Of a stretch of 64,000 nt of DNA, positions 1-11,542 are shown piece by piece; within the stretch, counting starts at the first letter, position 1, and each line of letters begins with the position of its first letter. Both the position numbers and the translations under genes were made by a program. This stretch comes from Cryptomeria japonica (taxonomy: Eukaryota > Streptophyta > Pinopsida > Cupressales > Cupressaceae). The stretch is taken from NCBI RefSeq assembly GCF_030272615.1, contig NC_081409.1, forward strand, positions 616,825,755 through 616,889,754, read 5' to 3'. The notes under the pieces were generated by a model. The model searched no databases and had not been told where the DNA came from. It was given only the letters and a program-made list of their open reading frames with translations.

Positions 1-273
1 AATCTTTGTCACTTTCTATGCATGCTTAGCTTAATTCTCCTATCAACATTCTTTACAAAAGAGGGTAGCCTTGTTGTCTTAACCCTTGAAACACATTTAG
101 CATCCAATCTTGCATTGCGTGAGATTGGATCTTGTGGGTTTCAACCCCTCTTTTGAATGTAAAGTCTCTCCCCTAAGTGAAAACCATCGAATCCTAGCGA
201 ACCTCCCTTCTCTCTCCTCGGAGTGGGAAGAGGGGAGAACAACTAGGGTTCGATCCCGATTTTCCGCTTTACA
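1..273 (+). repeat. 3' end of the 5' LTR of the TR-GAG element (partial)
   Basis: Identical by eye to 6572-6844. It ends in CA at 272-273, and a tRNA-binding-type sequence starts four bases later. The 5' part (about 971 bp) lies left of the window. Confidence 0.9.
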
Positions 274-276
274 TTT

Positions 277-294
277 TGGTGAACCCGACGTGAA
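277..294 (+). other. Candidate primer binding site
   Basis: TGGTGAACCCGACGTGAA begins with the TGG expected to pair with a tRNA CCA end and lies just after the LTR. I do not assign the tRNA species. Confidence 0.55.
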
Positions 295-1443
295 CATCCT
301 TTCTGATTTTTCATGCTTAGATGTGAAAAAATTGATTACATTTCCATGTTTGATCTTTTGCAAAATTTTAGAGGTGATTGCATAAAAACCTTAAATTTTC
401 TTTTTAGTAATTAAGCTTGCGAAATGTCTAAATGTTAATGCTTGTTTTAGATCTGCCCTTCTATTACAAATTATCAATTCATATCTATGCTTTAATTTTG
501 AAAATTAAGTGGTTAAGTGTCAAAACCCTAATTTTTGAAACCCTCTTGATTCAACCTTTGTCCGACAATTTCACTGATCAAAACATCTCCAAATCAGCTG
601 TAACTTTGGATTCCGCAATAAAATCACAATATCTTTCATCCCTAAAAATTTGGAAAAAAGTTGCGAGGACCGTGGCACCGAGCGCCATCGTCCCCGACAT
701 TTTTTCCGAAATTTTGGGAGCGAGATCTTACTGTATTTTCCTGCTAAAATCCAGAATTTTGGCTGATTTTATCAATTTTAACACCTTCAAAATTATAGTC
801 AAAGTTGGTCTTGTGATTGCATGGATTAAGGCTTCTAAACATTCAAAAATCATTGAAATTGAAATTTTGTGTCAAAATTGTGTTCTTACTGTCCTAAATC
901 TGAAAAGTGTGTTTGCATTCATTCGAAATTTCAGCGCTTTATTCAAATTCTTGCATTTTGTGACTTTTGAAATTAAGTGCTTAATTACAACAACTTTAAT
1001 TTCTGCTTTCAAAATTGAATTTTGCGTGGAATTGAGTCAATTCTTGAATTTCAAAACTTGCATTGCTCTTGGCATTCCCTCTAAAATCATAACATTCAAA
1101 ATTTCAGTTTCCCTCTCTTTTTCAAAATTCAAATTTTGCATTTTTCGACAATCTTGGTAGGGTTCAATTTTGAGATTGCAACTTTAATTTGGCCTATCTA
1201 CAGATCGTAAAATCACTCAATTTTTTCAGATTAGCTCTAAAATCATCATACCTTTCATCCCTGCAAATTTCAAAAAAAGTTGCAAGGACCGTGTTGCACT
1301 CTGGGCGCCACGGTCCCGGACATTTTTTCCGAAATTTCGGGAGACTGTTGTGATTGCATTTAACAGCTTAAATCCAGAAGATTGGCTGATTTTACTGAAA
1401 ATTGCTACCTCTAAAATCAAAATTTTCTCTCTCTTTCTAGTGC
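295..1443 (+). other. Untranslated leader of the TR-GAG element
   Basis: AT-rich leader between primer site and gag start. It carries two copies of a GC-rich motif (about 659-719 and 1278-1342: GAGGACCGTGGC or variant, GCGCCA, then CATTTTTTCCGAAATTT) that recurs in the LTR at 6440-6494. A 242-codon open frame at 432-1160 crosses the first copy. It has no recognisable domain and is rich in F, I, L and S, as chance AT-rich frames are. Confidence 0.6.
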
Positions 1444-4400
1444 ATGAGTTTTACAACAATAAGCCCTACTTACACTATTCCCGTTAGACGAAGCCGTAGA
1501 ATTAAGTCTTTTCGAGGTTTAATTACCGAGGAGATGGAACCTAATTTGAATAGCCTTTTTAACGAGGACATGGGTAATTCCTCTAATCCTCCTAATGATG
1601 AAGAAGCTCTCCATGAGGTTTCTGTAGAACAACTTTCGAAATTGGATAACCAATTTGACGATTTTCGACAATGGATGTCTCAAGAATACCCTGATAGTCA
1701 AGCTCTTCCTTTAATTGAGGGTCTAAAACGTATGCTTCAAAGTGATAAGAATGGAATTGATATTTTGCGTGGTATTGCACACATTGTGGATTCGAATGTG
1801 ATGCCTATGAAGAGTTGTGCTGAAAATTTAGGTTATACGCAACCTCCTACTCAAGTCAATCATTCTATTCCTTTGACAACTTCTATTGCTAGCATACCTA
1901 CTTTTACATCAAACATAATGGCTACTTCTACACAAGACATTCCTCCTGTGATCACCAGTCATGGGGGCAACCCTTCTTCTTCAGTTAACCCTCTTCCTTC
2001 ATTCATTCCTTCAATGAGTGTGCCTATTATATCTTCACAAATGAACATGACGCAAGGGGGCAATTCATTTAACCATTCCATTCCTCCTTGTAGTGTTCCT
2101 CCTGCCCAATCATCTCCTATGACTAATTATCATAGAGTCCCACCACCTTACTCTTTACCTTCTTTCAATAACATAACACCTCCATCTCAATCTAACACAT
2201 CCAATATGAACTCTTCGACTGAAGCAACCATTAACAATCTTGCACAAACTGTCTCTTCTTTACAGCAACAAATTGCCTCTATGAATCAACCTAAGTTTAG
2301 TGTGCCCACATTTGATGTTGCGAGCCCACTTTCTCTTGACATTGTTTGAGCTATCCCTCCTAAACATGTTGAAATCCCACATTTGGAACTTTATAATGGT
2401 AAAGGAGATCCTCTAACACATGTTAAGACTTTTCAAACAATATGTACCGATTTTGCTTATGACCAAAGGTTGCTTGCAAAACTGTTCACTAGAACATTAA
2501 GAGACAAAGCCCTACAATGGTATTGCTCGTTGCCTTCTTATTCTATTACTTCTTTCGAACAACTTGCAAATGCTTTCATTCAACAATTTCAAAACAATAT
2601 AAGTCCTAAAGTTACTTTGATTGATTTAATGCATTGTAAACAAGGTGTTAAAGAAAAAGTGACCGATTTCATTGGTAGATATAAGCATTTGTATGCTCAA
2701 ATTTCTTTTCCAGTGCCTGACAATGATATTCAAAGAATCTTTATTTCTAATTTACAAAAAGATATTCGAGACAAACTTCTGTTTTCTGAGTTTACTTCTT
2801 TCCAACAGTTGTGTGCCACTCTTCACAATTATCAACTGACTATGAGTCAAATGGAACAATCACATCCTATGGCTCCAAGTGATAAGGGTGATAGCAGTCA
2901 ACAACCATTTGGGAAGTTTAAACCGAACAGAGATTCCATCAAATTCAATGAAAACATCATCAACAACAATGTGAATGCAGCATCAGGTGTGCCTCCTATT
3001 TCTAAATTTTTCAAGAAAGAAAGAAAGTATACTCCTTTGAATGAATCATTGCATAGTATTATGAATAAGTTATTGGAACAAAATGTGCTTACTCTTCCTC
3101 CTATAAGACAAATTGATCCTGCAAAGATTACTTCACCTTATTTTGATAACAAATCTTTTTGTCAATTTCACCGTCAGCCTGGGCATGATACTGAAAAATG
3201 TTTTTCTTTAAAGGGTAAAATTCAAGATTTGATTGATAACAATACTATCTCTGTTTCTGGAGTGAATGATAAAGGCAACACATCTGTAGCTCCTCCTAAC
3301 CAAAATCTTCAGATTTTCACTGATCCATTGCCTTCTCATACCTCTAATGCAATTGAGGCTAATGATTCCTCTCTCTCATCTGATGGTCTTCTATCTATGA
3401 CTCCGAATGTGATTAACTTTGTAGAGCAACAAGAAATCCCTAAAGAATCTTCCATCACATTTGATTCCAGTGAAACCATTAGGGCACCTGATGGTCCTTT
3501 ATACATAGTTGCAAAAGTCAAGAATACACCTTGTCGTGGAGTGCTTATTGATCCTTCGTGCATGATTAATGTTATTACTGAAGAATTCCTTTTTACTTTG
3601 CAATTGAATCAAGTGATATATGACAAAACAGATGTGATTGTGAAACTATTTGATGCATTTTCTTCTCCTGCAATTGGTTCTATTACATTACCTATTGAGG
3701 TCCATAACAAATCCCTTGATGTGAACTTTGCTATTATTCCATCTTCCGAACAATTTCGTGTGAAGCTTGGTTATCCTTGGCTATCTTCCATGAAAGTTAT
3801 TGCTTCTCCTATTCATAAGTGTTTGAAATTTCCCCATAATGGTGAAGTTGTTACTGTCAATCATAGTCTCTTTAAACTAGCTGAAAGAACTTCTAGCGTT
3901 CCTATTGATTACTTTTGGCCTAAACAATTCCAATCTCTTCCTCCGCGAAGTGATCATCTTTTCAAATCTTATCAAAAGTGGAAAACAGATATGATCCTAT
4001 CTCTAAGTGAACCTAGAACACCTAAACTTGACATTCCTATCATTCTTGAGAAGGAAGTTCTTCCTTTGAAAGATAAAACTAATGTCTTTCCTCAAGAAGA
4101 TTCCCAACCCATCCCTATGGATGTGACTATGTCTATGCCTAATAAACTTCCTAAGAGTAGACCTATACCTCCTCGTCATGATGGACTTGGTCTTCTCCCT
4201 AAACCAAAAATTCCTCCTTTATATGGAGCAGTTCCTCCTCCTTCTTTTTATAGAGAGGAGAGACCTTCTTCTTCTCCTATTGTCCAGCCTAAGAGACCAC
4301 AACCTAAACACCCAAGTGCTAAGGATCAGAACATTCCTCCTCCTCAATCTTCTCCACTTCCTACTAAGACTAGACGAAATCGTTCTGCACGTGAACGCCG

Positions 4401-4857
4401 GCGAAAGCGTCGTCTTAGAGCTCAAACTTTGCAATCTCCAAAAACACCTTCAACAAGCATTATTCCATTTTCTCCTCAGCCGGACATTGAGCCTAAATCT
4501 CCTAAATATAAGATGCATGATGGTCTTGATGCTGTGCGAGTTAAAGACCCTATTTTTATAAATCTTGATGATGATATAGATGAAAATGTTATTCATGATG
4601 AAAATGCTACTTCTCCTCTTGCTTCTGATAGTGAATATGAACTTGTTGATGTTGATAACCATTTATCTAATGAATTTTCTAAAACACTTATCCTAGCTCC
4701 TAGACAAGAACACCGCGGCTTGGGATATGAACATAGCCCTTGTTTGGATCTAGTGATAGCTCCATCTGCTGTGTTGGATGTTCCTCCTCTAACATGTTTC
4801 CTGCCTTCCCGAAACATTGATCAGCAAGATCGGGGGGTAGATGACGTGCTAGACTAG
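1444..4857 (+). CDS. Gag plus protease-like polyprotein ORF, one in-frame TGA
   Basis: One frame of 1137 codons starting at ATG 1444, broken once by TGA at 2347-2349; the two open parts are 1444-2349 and 2350-4857. Residues 1-300 are low-complexity, rich in S, P, T and N. A Retrotrans_gag domain follows (about 2395-2850, with LRDKALQWYCSLP). A CX2HX4HX4C knuckle (CQFHRQPGHDTEKC) lies near 3160-3200. A retroviral-protease-like fold sits at about 3490-3850, but its active site reads LIDPSC where D-[ST/G]-G is expected. The C-terminal third is P-, S- and R-rich, then acidic. No RT follows. The TGA fits CGA to TGA change, but readthrough cannot be excluded. Gag would package element RNA into particles; protease activity is doubtful. 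Confidence 0.85.
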
Positions 4858-5600
4858 TTACATTAGCATAGCAGATTCTTTCCTCCTCTCTTTCGTTACT
4901 TCTTCTATATGTTATTCTCTTTCTTCTATTTGTTGTCCTTAGTGTTGTTTACTTAAGGATGATGCAAAGTATTGAGATCTCTCAATCTCTCTCATGTTGA
5001 CTCAAAAGACACATGTGTTCCCTTCTTCTAGGTGACCTTCCTTGATTGGGGAATGAAGAACAATTATGCATACATACATATGATATATATACATGAATTA
5101 TCATACAGCATACTGACCCCGAGGAAAGCGAAGTCACCTCGTGCTTTGTGTTTTGTGTCTATTATCCTTGGGTTTATCTCACACTTGGGGGCTAAATCCT
5201 TGCGATAACGTGCTCCTTTCCTTTCTCATTCTTATATGTATCACTACGTTAAAACAATCACCCCCGGTGAGGCGTGTGTGATCACTTTAACGTAGGGGGG
5301 CATACATCCCGTTCATATCTTTTCAAGATACTTGAAAATTTCTTGGTAAATTTAGCCTTGCCTTGAAAATTTTTGATATCTTTCTTGCATGACTCATAGT
5401 GAGGGAACCTTACTACTGATAGTCATGGTTCTTCCTCGTGATCTTCCCTTTTACTTTGTCAATCGAAGTCGTAAGATCCTTAGTCCACTGGGGGCTTGGT
5501 GTGTCTTGCCTCCTTGACGTGGTGAAAGTCTTTCAATGTTGTTTCCTTGTACTTTACCGGAAGTATGAGCATACATACTCCCGCTAAAGTGGGGGCTAAA
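4858..5600 (+). other. 3' untranslated stretch and polypurine tract of the TR-GAG element
   Basis: No ORF of note. It holds a perfect 10-bp inverted repeat (CTACGTTAAA at 5244-5253, TTTAACGTAG at 5286-5295). It ends in the purine-rich AAAGTGGGGGCTAAA (5586-5600) directly before the LTR, the expected plus-strand priming site. Confidence 0.7.
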
Positions 5601-5780
5601 TGTAGCGTCCTAAAATTGCGACACTTGCAATTTCGACTGCATTTCGGTCTTCACGATGGCGACGCAACACGCAACCTGAATGGAGACCCCGAAACTTGCT
5701 CACGACACTGAAAACTGTATTTTTCAAGCACCCTGGCCTGAACCTCCTTGCACCCTGCTGTCCCGGGAGGTGGGACCAGA

Positions 5781-5830
5781 GCGCCCAGCGCCCTGGTCCC
5801 CAGGACCATGGCGCCCAGCGCCCTGGTCCC
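5781..5830 (+). repeat. GC-rich tandem repeat with dyad symmetry in U3
   Basis: GCGCCCAGCGCCCTGGTCCC occurs exactly at 5781-5800 and 5811-5830 (period 30). Each copy is preceded by GGACCA, which can pair with the TGGTCC in the unit. It stands out against the AT-rich surroundings. Confidence 0.8.
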
Positions 5831-5952
5831 TGGGTCCTATTTTGGGCCCAGTCTCCTAAGGGGTCTCGGGTCTTTTTGTTTGCAATTTGGAAATTAACTT
5901 TCCTGGTCGGCCTAAGGTCGGGAAAATCAGTCTATCAGCCCTAAATGACAAG

Positions 5953-5960
5953 TATATAAA
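5953..5960 (+). promoter_or_regulatory. TATA box of the TR-GAG LTR
   Basis: TATATAAA preceded by U3 and followed about 30 bases later by the probable transcription start. Confidence 0.6.
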
Positions 5961-6844
5961 CTACATTTTTCTCTCTCATTTGGCATGAGAAGGACATATG
6001 TGTACAAGCGTGGAAATTATACTCAAGCATTCAAGCATTCAAGCATTCCTTCAAACAATTGATCATTTCAAGTCTCCATTCAAGGCTAAGTGTTGCATTC
6101 AAGACAAGGATTCAACCATTGAAGAGGAGATCACATACTACATACTACATGCTACATACAACATACAACATACAACATCTAAACCTTCGCACATAAGGAT
6201 ACAAACATCCTTAGAACAAGGTATTAGTACTTGTTTTACAGTCATTTACATTTACAGCTCTTGCTCATTTCTTGGTTAATTCCAAAACCGGGGTTTGACC
6301 TAAAGGCAAACCCCTAATCCCTAACCCCCCAATCGTCTTCGCTTTTCTGTGTGTAGGTTGCAGGTACGCGGCTGAAATTGAAGATCTGGAATCCTTGTGC
6401 AGAGACGAACAGATCCCCCTTCGTTTCGCGGATTTTTCGGAGGACCGTGGCGTCGAGCGCCATCGTCCCGACAACTTTTGCTCAAATTCGCAGGACAGCG
6501 CCGTATCGACATTTTACTGCTAATTCCAGGTCCGCAGCTTCATACTGTATTCCTATCTCAGTTTGTAAGCGAATCTTTGTCACTTTCTATGCATGCTTAG
6601 CTTAATTCTCCTATCAACATTCTTTACAAAAGAGGGTAGCCTTGTTGTCTTAACCCTTGAAACACATTTAGCATCCAATCTTGCATTGCGTGAGATTGGA
6701 TCTTGTGGGTTTCAACCCCTCTTTTGAATGTAAAGTCTCTCCCCTAAGTGAAAACCATCGAATCCTAGCGAACCTCCCTTCTCTCTCCTCGGAGTGGGAA
6801 GAGGGGAGAACAACTAGGGTTCGATCCCGATTTTCCGCTTTACA

Positions 6845-8646
6845 GAAGGCAAGGTTGAGCAGTTGCAAACAAAGGATGTTGTCGGAATGTAGATGAAGTT
6901 TGGTGCCACCAGTGTGCATGGTATCTTACCTGTGCACATGCAGAAGATACTACCGATATAGATGTAAACTGGTAAGCTGACAATGTGTAGAAGTGAAAGG
7001 CTCCTATCTGTTGAAGATGTGCATAAGGTAGGTTAGCAAGTGTGTTGACTGATTGTGTGTTCCACCAGAAGAGAAGCAGAGTGCAAGGTTGAAAGTAGAT
7101 CGGTTAGGGTATAACCGACAGGGTCTATGAACCGGTAGATGAACCTGGTTGCGTGGTTGGTCGGTGATCCTATCCAAACTAACATAACCAACCCAACAAA
7201 GGTGGATGCCGACAAAGGGGCCACATGGAGTTAAAGTGGCATGCATGCACAAGTCGGTGAAAGTGTTGCTGGTGAGGTAGGTGGTGAGTGGTCGACATTA
7301 ATGTCGATAGTGTGTTTCATGGGTCAAAGAGCAAAAGAGTGTGGCTCAAGACTGATCAGAGGATAAAGATCTGATTTTATGACTTCATGATCAAGGCCGA
7401 GTGTCCAGGTGTTGATCAGGGTAGGTGAATCTATCTGCATGATCGCTTCATAGATGTTTGACAAGTGCAGATTGAAGAGGGTGTCATGTTTGCCAAATAA
7501 GGCAAACGTGTTCTGAATGCAGCAGGATTGGCAAAGTCTAATTGATCCATTGCAGGTGGTCGATCTCTAGATGAAGATCTGATTGGATTTGGTTTGCCTT
7601 GAGGTCGATGAAGAAACCCTAACCGCCTAAAGTTTGAATTGGTTTTTGGCGGGAAGACTTGTTTATAAATATGCAAGTCAAAATTGATGAAAGTTCTTGT
7701 TGTTGAATGAGAGTGTTGCTGCTACATGTGAGAGAAAATCAGTCAAGTTCTGAAAGACAATCAGAGAAGAGACTGAGTGTGAGAGAGAATCGGGTTGAAG
7801 AGTTCAACTGACATCAGTGAGGCAACCGGTAGTTTGCAAATAAGTCTGACAAAGGAATGTACTAGTGGTGGTGAATCGACAGAGAAGATGCAAAGAAGAT
7901 TGCAGAGAAGACAAGTTGAGAATCAACAACAATCAGATAGCATACAACTGGTTGAGTGAAGAAGACCAGTGGTGACCAACAACTGTGTGACAGAAAGATT
8001 GGAGAATCGACAAAGAGCAGAATCGACGGAGAAGAGGAAGAGGCTGAACCAACAAAGTTGCAACAAAGAGCAAGGTGAAACAGTGAGTGGATTGTAGCAG
8101 GAGATAAGGTTATTGTAAAGAAAAGGTGAATAGAGAATGGACAGATATTTGTAGAGAGAAGAACCGGTGGAGAGACATACACGAGAGTTACAAAGTTCTT
8201 TTGTAACAAGAAGATAACTTTGGTATTCAAAATATGATTTTGTAATCATTGAGTTGGAGCTCGGTGCAGGGGTTGGTGCTCCTTGGGTTGGTGCCCTAAA
8301 ATCAAGGGTTGTTGCTCCTTGGGTTGGTGCCCTAAAGTAGGAGTGGTACTCCTTGGGTTGGTGCCCTTAATGTTGTAACTAAATGTTTCATTGTGAGGCT
8401 GGATTGGAGCAGTAGTCTCCAACAACACTTCTCACCGAGGTTTTTCCCATCTTGGGTTTTCCTCGTACATCCGATGTTATGTGATGTCTCTTTTATGTGT
8501 GGTTGCATTTGTGTGAGTCTCCCATCTAACCGGTATGTATTTTTTATGATTAGATTTGTTAACCGATATACACACATAGGATTGAAAAGGGAAAAGTTTG
8601 TAAATCACTGATTCACCCCCCTCTTAATGACATCTAGTGTTCAACA
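6845..8646 (+). repeat. Copia-type LTR, + orientation (solo or cut short)
   Basis: No gene. The 3' end matches the conserved end of the copia LTRs elsewhere here: TTTTTCCCATCTTGGG near 8441, then TGATTCACCCCCCTCTTA and a terminal CAACA at 8646. A TATA box (TATAAATA) is at 7664-7671. No primer site follows 8646, so it is a solo LTR or the 3' LTR of a lost element. I cannot place its 5' end with certainty; the TR-GAG element may have inserted into it, leaving the rest left of the window. Confidence 0.6.
8278..8371 (+). repeat. Three tandem copies of a 34-36 bp unit in the copia LTR
   Basis: The core CTCCTTGGGTTGGTGCCC starts near 8279, 8315 and 8349. It falls in the region corresponding to R/U5. 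Confidence 0.8.
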
Positions 8647-10734
8647 CATCATAACCTCATCACATCTGTATATAAATATTAATCATCATCATAGAACATC
8701 ACATGTGGACCAAAGGAAATCATTGTCATATCTCATATAATCTCAAAACAAGGCCAAAATATACAACTGAATATCATATCTGAGTACATCAAAAGTGATC
8801 CATATCACAAAAATGAGACTATAAAGTGTGACTATCCCTTGAAGCAGAAGGTCTCACGGCAGATGTCCCTGCTCTTGGATCTCCACCAGATAGATCACGT
8901 TGTGCTGGTCTCGTAACACCTCTGCTCTCCGTCCTAGAATGACTACGTCTAAAACGGGCAAATGCAACTGCAGCGTAACTAGGTGCTCTCCGCTCTCGAG
9001 GGACCAAATCCTCATATAAATGTTAGTAGTACTCAGCCTCCTTGGGCGAGTACTGTATCTCCCTAACTGTGTCCCTGAGAGGGGTACCCACATTTTCTCT
9101 ATCTAATCTATTAGCGAGGGCCTCTTCTTGTCCTTATCGCTCAACTGTCATATCTCTCTCCCTCTATAGTTGGGCAATCTATCATTGTTGCACCAAAACC
9201 TATGCTTGCAACTGCTACATAGAGATCTGAAGGGCCCTAATCTGTGCATCCTGTTGATGGGAAGGCACCCTAATCTAGATAGGTACCTAAGAGTAAGTCC
9301 CTGTTGCACCTATCCCTATCTGAGGAGTCAGTGGAGGAACGTCTGATCTCCTACTCTGTGTAGGTTGCCTACCTCCCACTGCACTGTCCACCGCACCTCT
9401 CACTGCACCTCCAAACACCCAGCACAAGAACACCACCTCCACCACCGCCACCTCCATCATCCTCATCATCCCCCTCATCCTCCTCCTAATCATCAAATGC
9501 CAATACTGGCTCTGCAGGATCAGATAGACGGGCCACCGCATGTGCAATAAAGTAGGCTGAGAACTCCTCAATCATCCCGACATCTGCCACTTTGGCTCCA
9601 TAATCCCAAATTTGGCCAACTAAACTCATATACTCGGCCACCACTGCAACACTATCAATAGTCGACCCCCACTCAGGTACATCCTACTGGCAATGAGCAT
9701 ACAAACAGGCTCCCTATGGTATCCCCTGCTATCACACATACTGCCTGTAGACAGGACTGTGCAAAACCCTCTCAATAATAAAGGGTGTCCACCAAATCAA
9801 ATATCAAGACATATATACATAGGGCATCTCTAGCCTATCTTCAACCCATACCTCGCAATCCATATACAGCCTCTAGATGACTATGTCTATATCATCCAGG
9901 GCCCTACGCCAGTACTCTAGTTTGCCCAACTTACGCTAGACAACTACACCTATATACCCATATGCATATGGTCAACCAACTCATTTGTCTCTATCTGCAA
10001 GCGATCATGTCATTGCTATATGCTCCCAAGCCCACACCTGTAATAACGTGACTCATGTTGATAGACTGGTATATCCCCGATACACAACCTAGTGGAGCTC
10101 CCTTTATAGGTGGGCCAACTTGCATGACCCCATGAAAACCTATGACCCTATGTTACCATGTCCTCCAACACCAAACCCCATCCCACAGCCAGTCCCTTTG
10201 ACCTATGGTCGCGACATAAGAAACCACCAATGAAACCTGCTAATACTAACGGCAGAGGAGCATAATCTAGATCAAGCATCTCTTGCCATGGGATCTCATA
10301 ACCACTGATGTGGTCATCCTAGAAAACTCATCGCAAAGCCTCTATACCACCCTACTCCATCTGCTCATAGGGTAGCAAGTCTCCTACCACTAGAATCTGC
10401 ATGATCCTGTAGCAATCCTCAGGCGTCACCATCATCTCCCCTATCGCTAGATGAAAGATGTTGGTGTCGTTGTGCCACCTCTCTAATAGAGTTGTCAACA
10501 AACCCCCGATTAATTGTATACCGAGGCATGTCCAAAAGAGATGATAATCCATATCTCTCAATAATATCTCTATCTGCCTGTGTCAATCATGGGATCAGTC
10601 CCCATGGCTTCGAGAATCTCTCCCGAGATTGTAGTACACCAAGTTCCACCTGCAAATCATAACATACCCACCATTAGTTATCGATTCAATCAATTCTATC
10701 AAAACAAATCAACTCAATAACTTACATTGCAAAT

Positions 10735-11080
10735 ATCATATCAAGAGCATCATATAAGGATCAATCAGAAACATATCAAGAGCATCATATCAACAACATC
10801 AAAATCATATCAGAATTCATATCAGGAACCAAATCAACATCATATCTCAAAAATCATATCGACCAAATCAGAAACATATCAGTGCATCATATCCATATCA
10901 GAAAATATCCTGTCGATGAAACATATCAGAACCACATATCAGAGAGTCCCATATCGTAGTCCATATCATGACCCATATTAGTGCGCCATATCAAAGTAGC
11001 AATTCAATCCAAAGACCAATATCAAGTAAAAACAACTCCATCAGACCCATATCGACATCAAAATGAGCTACATACATCAA
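10735..11080 (+). repeat. Irregular CATATCA-rich repeat in the PMD intron
   Basis: CATATCA or close variants (AGAGCATCATATCA, GAAACATATCAG) occur every 10-25 bases with no fixed period. Similar words occur past the other end of the PMD gene (about 8730-8815). No coding potential. Confidence 0.7.
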
Positions 11081-11136
11081 CCGTAACCTATCTCAATCAT
11101 TCCAAATCACAAATCATCTCGAAAAACAAACTTTTC

Positions 11137-11400
11137 ACACTTTCATCTCTATGCGCTAAAATAGACCTCGAAAGCACTAATCTGCAACACATGTGCTACA
11201 CTTTTCATCGAATGCGCTAACCTACTACTATGCACTAAATTTTCCATCCAATGTGCTAATATGTGTTGTGTATGCGCTAAACTACACCTACGCACTAGCC
11301 TATCATTCGCATGTGATAATACTTCGACCTAGGGTTTCAATGCACTATTCTACGTTTTGTACGCGCTAACAAACTACTCCTATGTGATAAAACATGAAAA
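11137..11400 (+). repeat. Degenerate GCTAA repeat array, 18-21 bp spacing
   Basis: Words such as GCGCTAA, GTGCTAA and GCACTA recur about a dozen times, mostly 21 or 18 bp apart. The same repeat type occurs at 19339-19527 and 27730-27919. Confidence 0.65.
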
Positions 11401-11542
11401 ACCAACCCTAAAAAATGAAAAATGTGCCAAAAAATCATACAAAAGGACAGAGATTCGAGTCACTTACTGGTGGTCCATACACGACAGGTCTCTAGTATCG
11501 TTTGACGCGCTCAAAGCGGTGAGTATGGAAGGGAATCGACAT

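Larger units (their letters stand above)
1..6844 (+). mobile_element. Non-autonomous Ty3/gypsy-type LTR element with gag only (TR-GAG type)
   Basis: Bases 1-273 repeat 6572-6844 without a difference I can see, so the window opens inside a 5' LTR and the element closes with a full 3' LTR at 5601-6844. A full copy would be about 7.8 kb. Between the LTRs are a leader, one gag/protease-like ORF, an untranslated stretch and a polypurine tract. I find no reverse transcriptase, RNase H or integrase, so it would need enzymes supplied by another element. LTR identity implies recent insertion. The 3' flank after 6844 begins GAAGG; the matching 5' flank is outside the window. Assignment to Ty3/gypsy rests on the Retrotrans_gag domain; the gag-only class is known in plants as TR-GAG. 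Confidence 0.85.
5601..6844 (+). repeat. 3' LTR of the TR-GAG element
   Basis: 1244 bp, starting TGTAGCGTCC and ending CTTTACA, with the polypurine tract immediately upstream. A TATA box, TATATAAA, is at 5953-5960, so U3 is about 380 bp. The CACA/CATA-rich stretch near 6130-6180 lies in R/U5. Short ORFs inside it are chance frames. Confidence 0.9.
8819..11542 (-). pseudogene. Plant mobile domain (MAIN/MAIL1-like) gene, decayed, two exons
   Basis: Reading leftward, exon 1 is 11542-11468, starting ATG TCG ATT CCC with one TAG inside and ending in a GTAAGT donor. An intron (11467-10650) ends in TTTGCAG. Exon 2 begins at 10649 in phase. Exon 2 encodes a PMD-type segment (PF10536): ADRDIIERYGLSSLLDMPRY, then after a frameshift LLERWHNDTNIFHLAIGE and MVTPEDC (10561-10352). 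The frame then runs on to about 9900, broken mainly by TAG and TGA. The C-terminal part has an acidic and poly-G tract (about 9420-9490) and a basic R/S-rich tail ending near 8820. PMD proteins in plants act in silencing and genome stability and are also retrotransposon cargo. This copy cannot make a full protein. Confidence 0.65.

Noticed and set aside
432-1160. 242-codon open frame in the TR-GAG leader
   Set aside because: Composition is that of chance frames in AT-rich DNA, it crosses the repeated GC-rich motif, and it has no domain. I treat it as leader.
9365-9550. H/P-rich + strand ORF
   Set aside because: It is the complement of the acidic, poly-G part of the PMD pseudogene.
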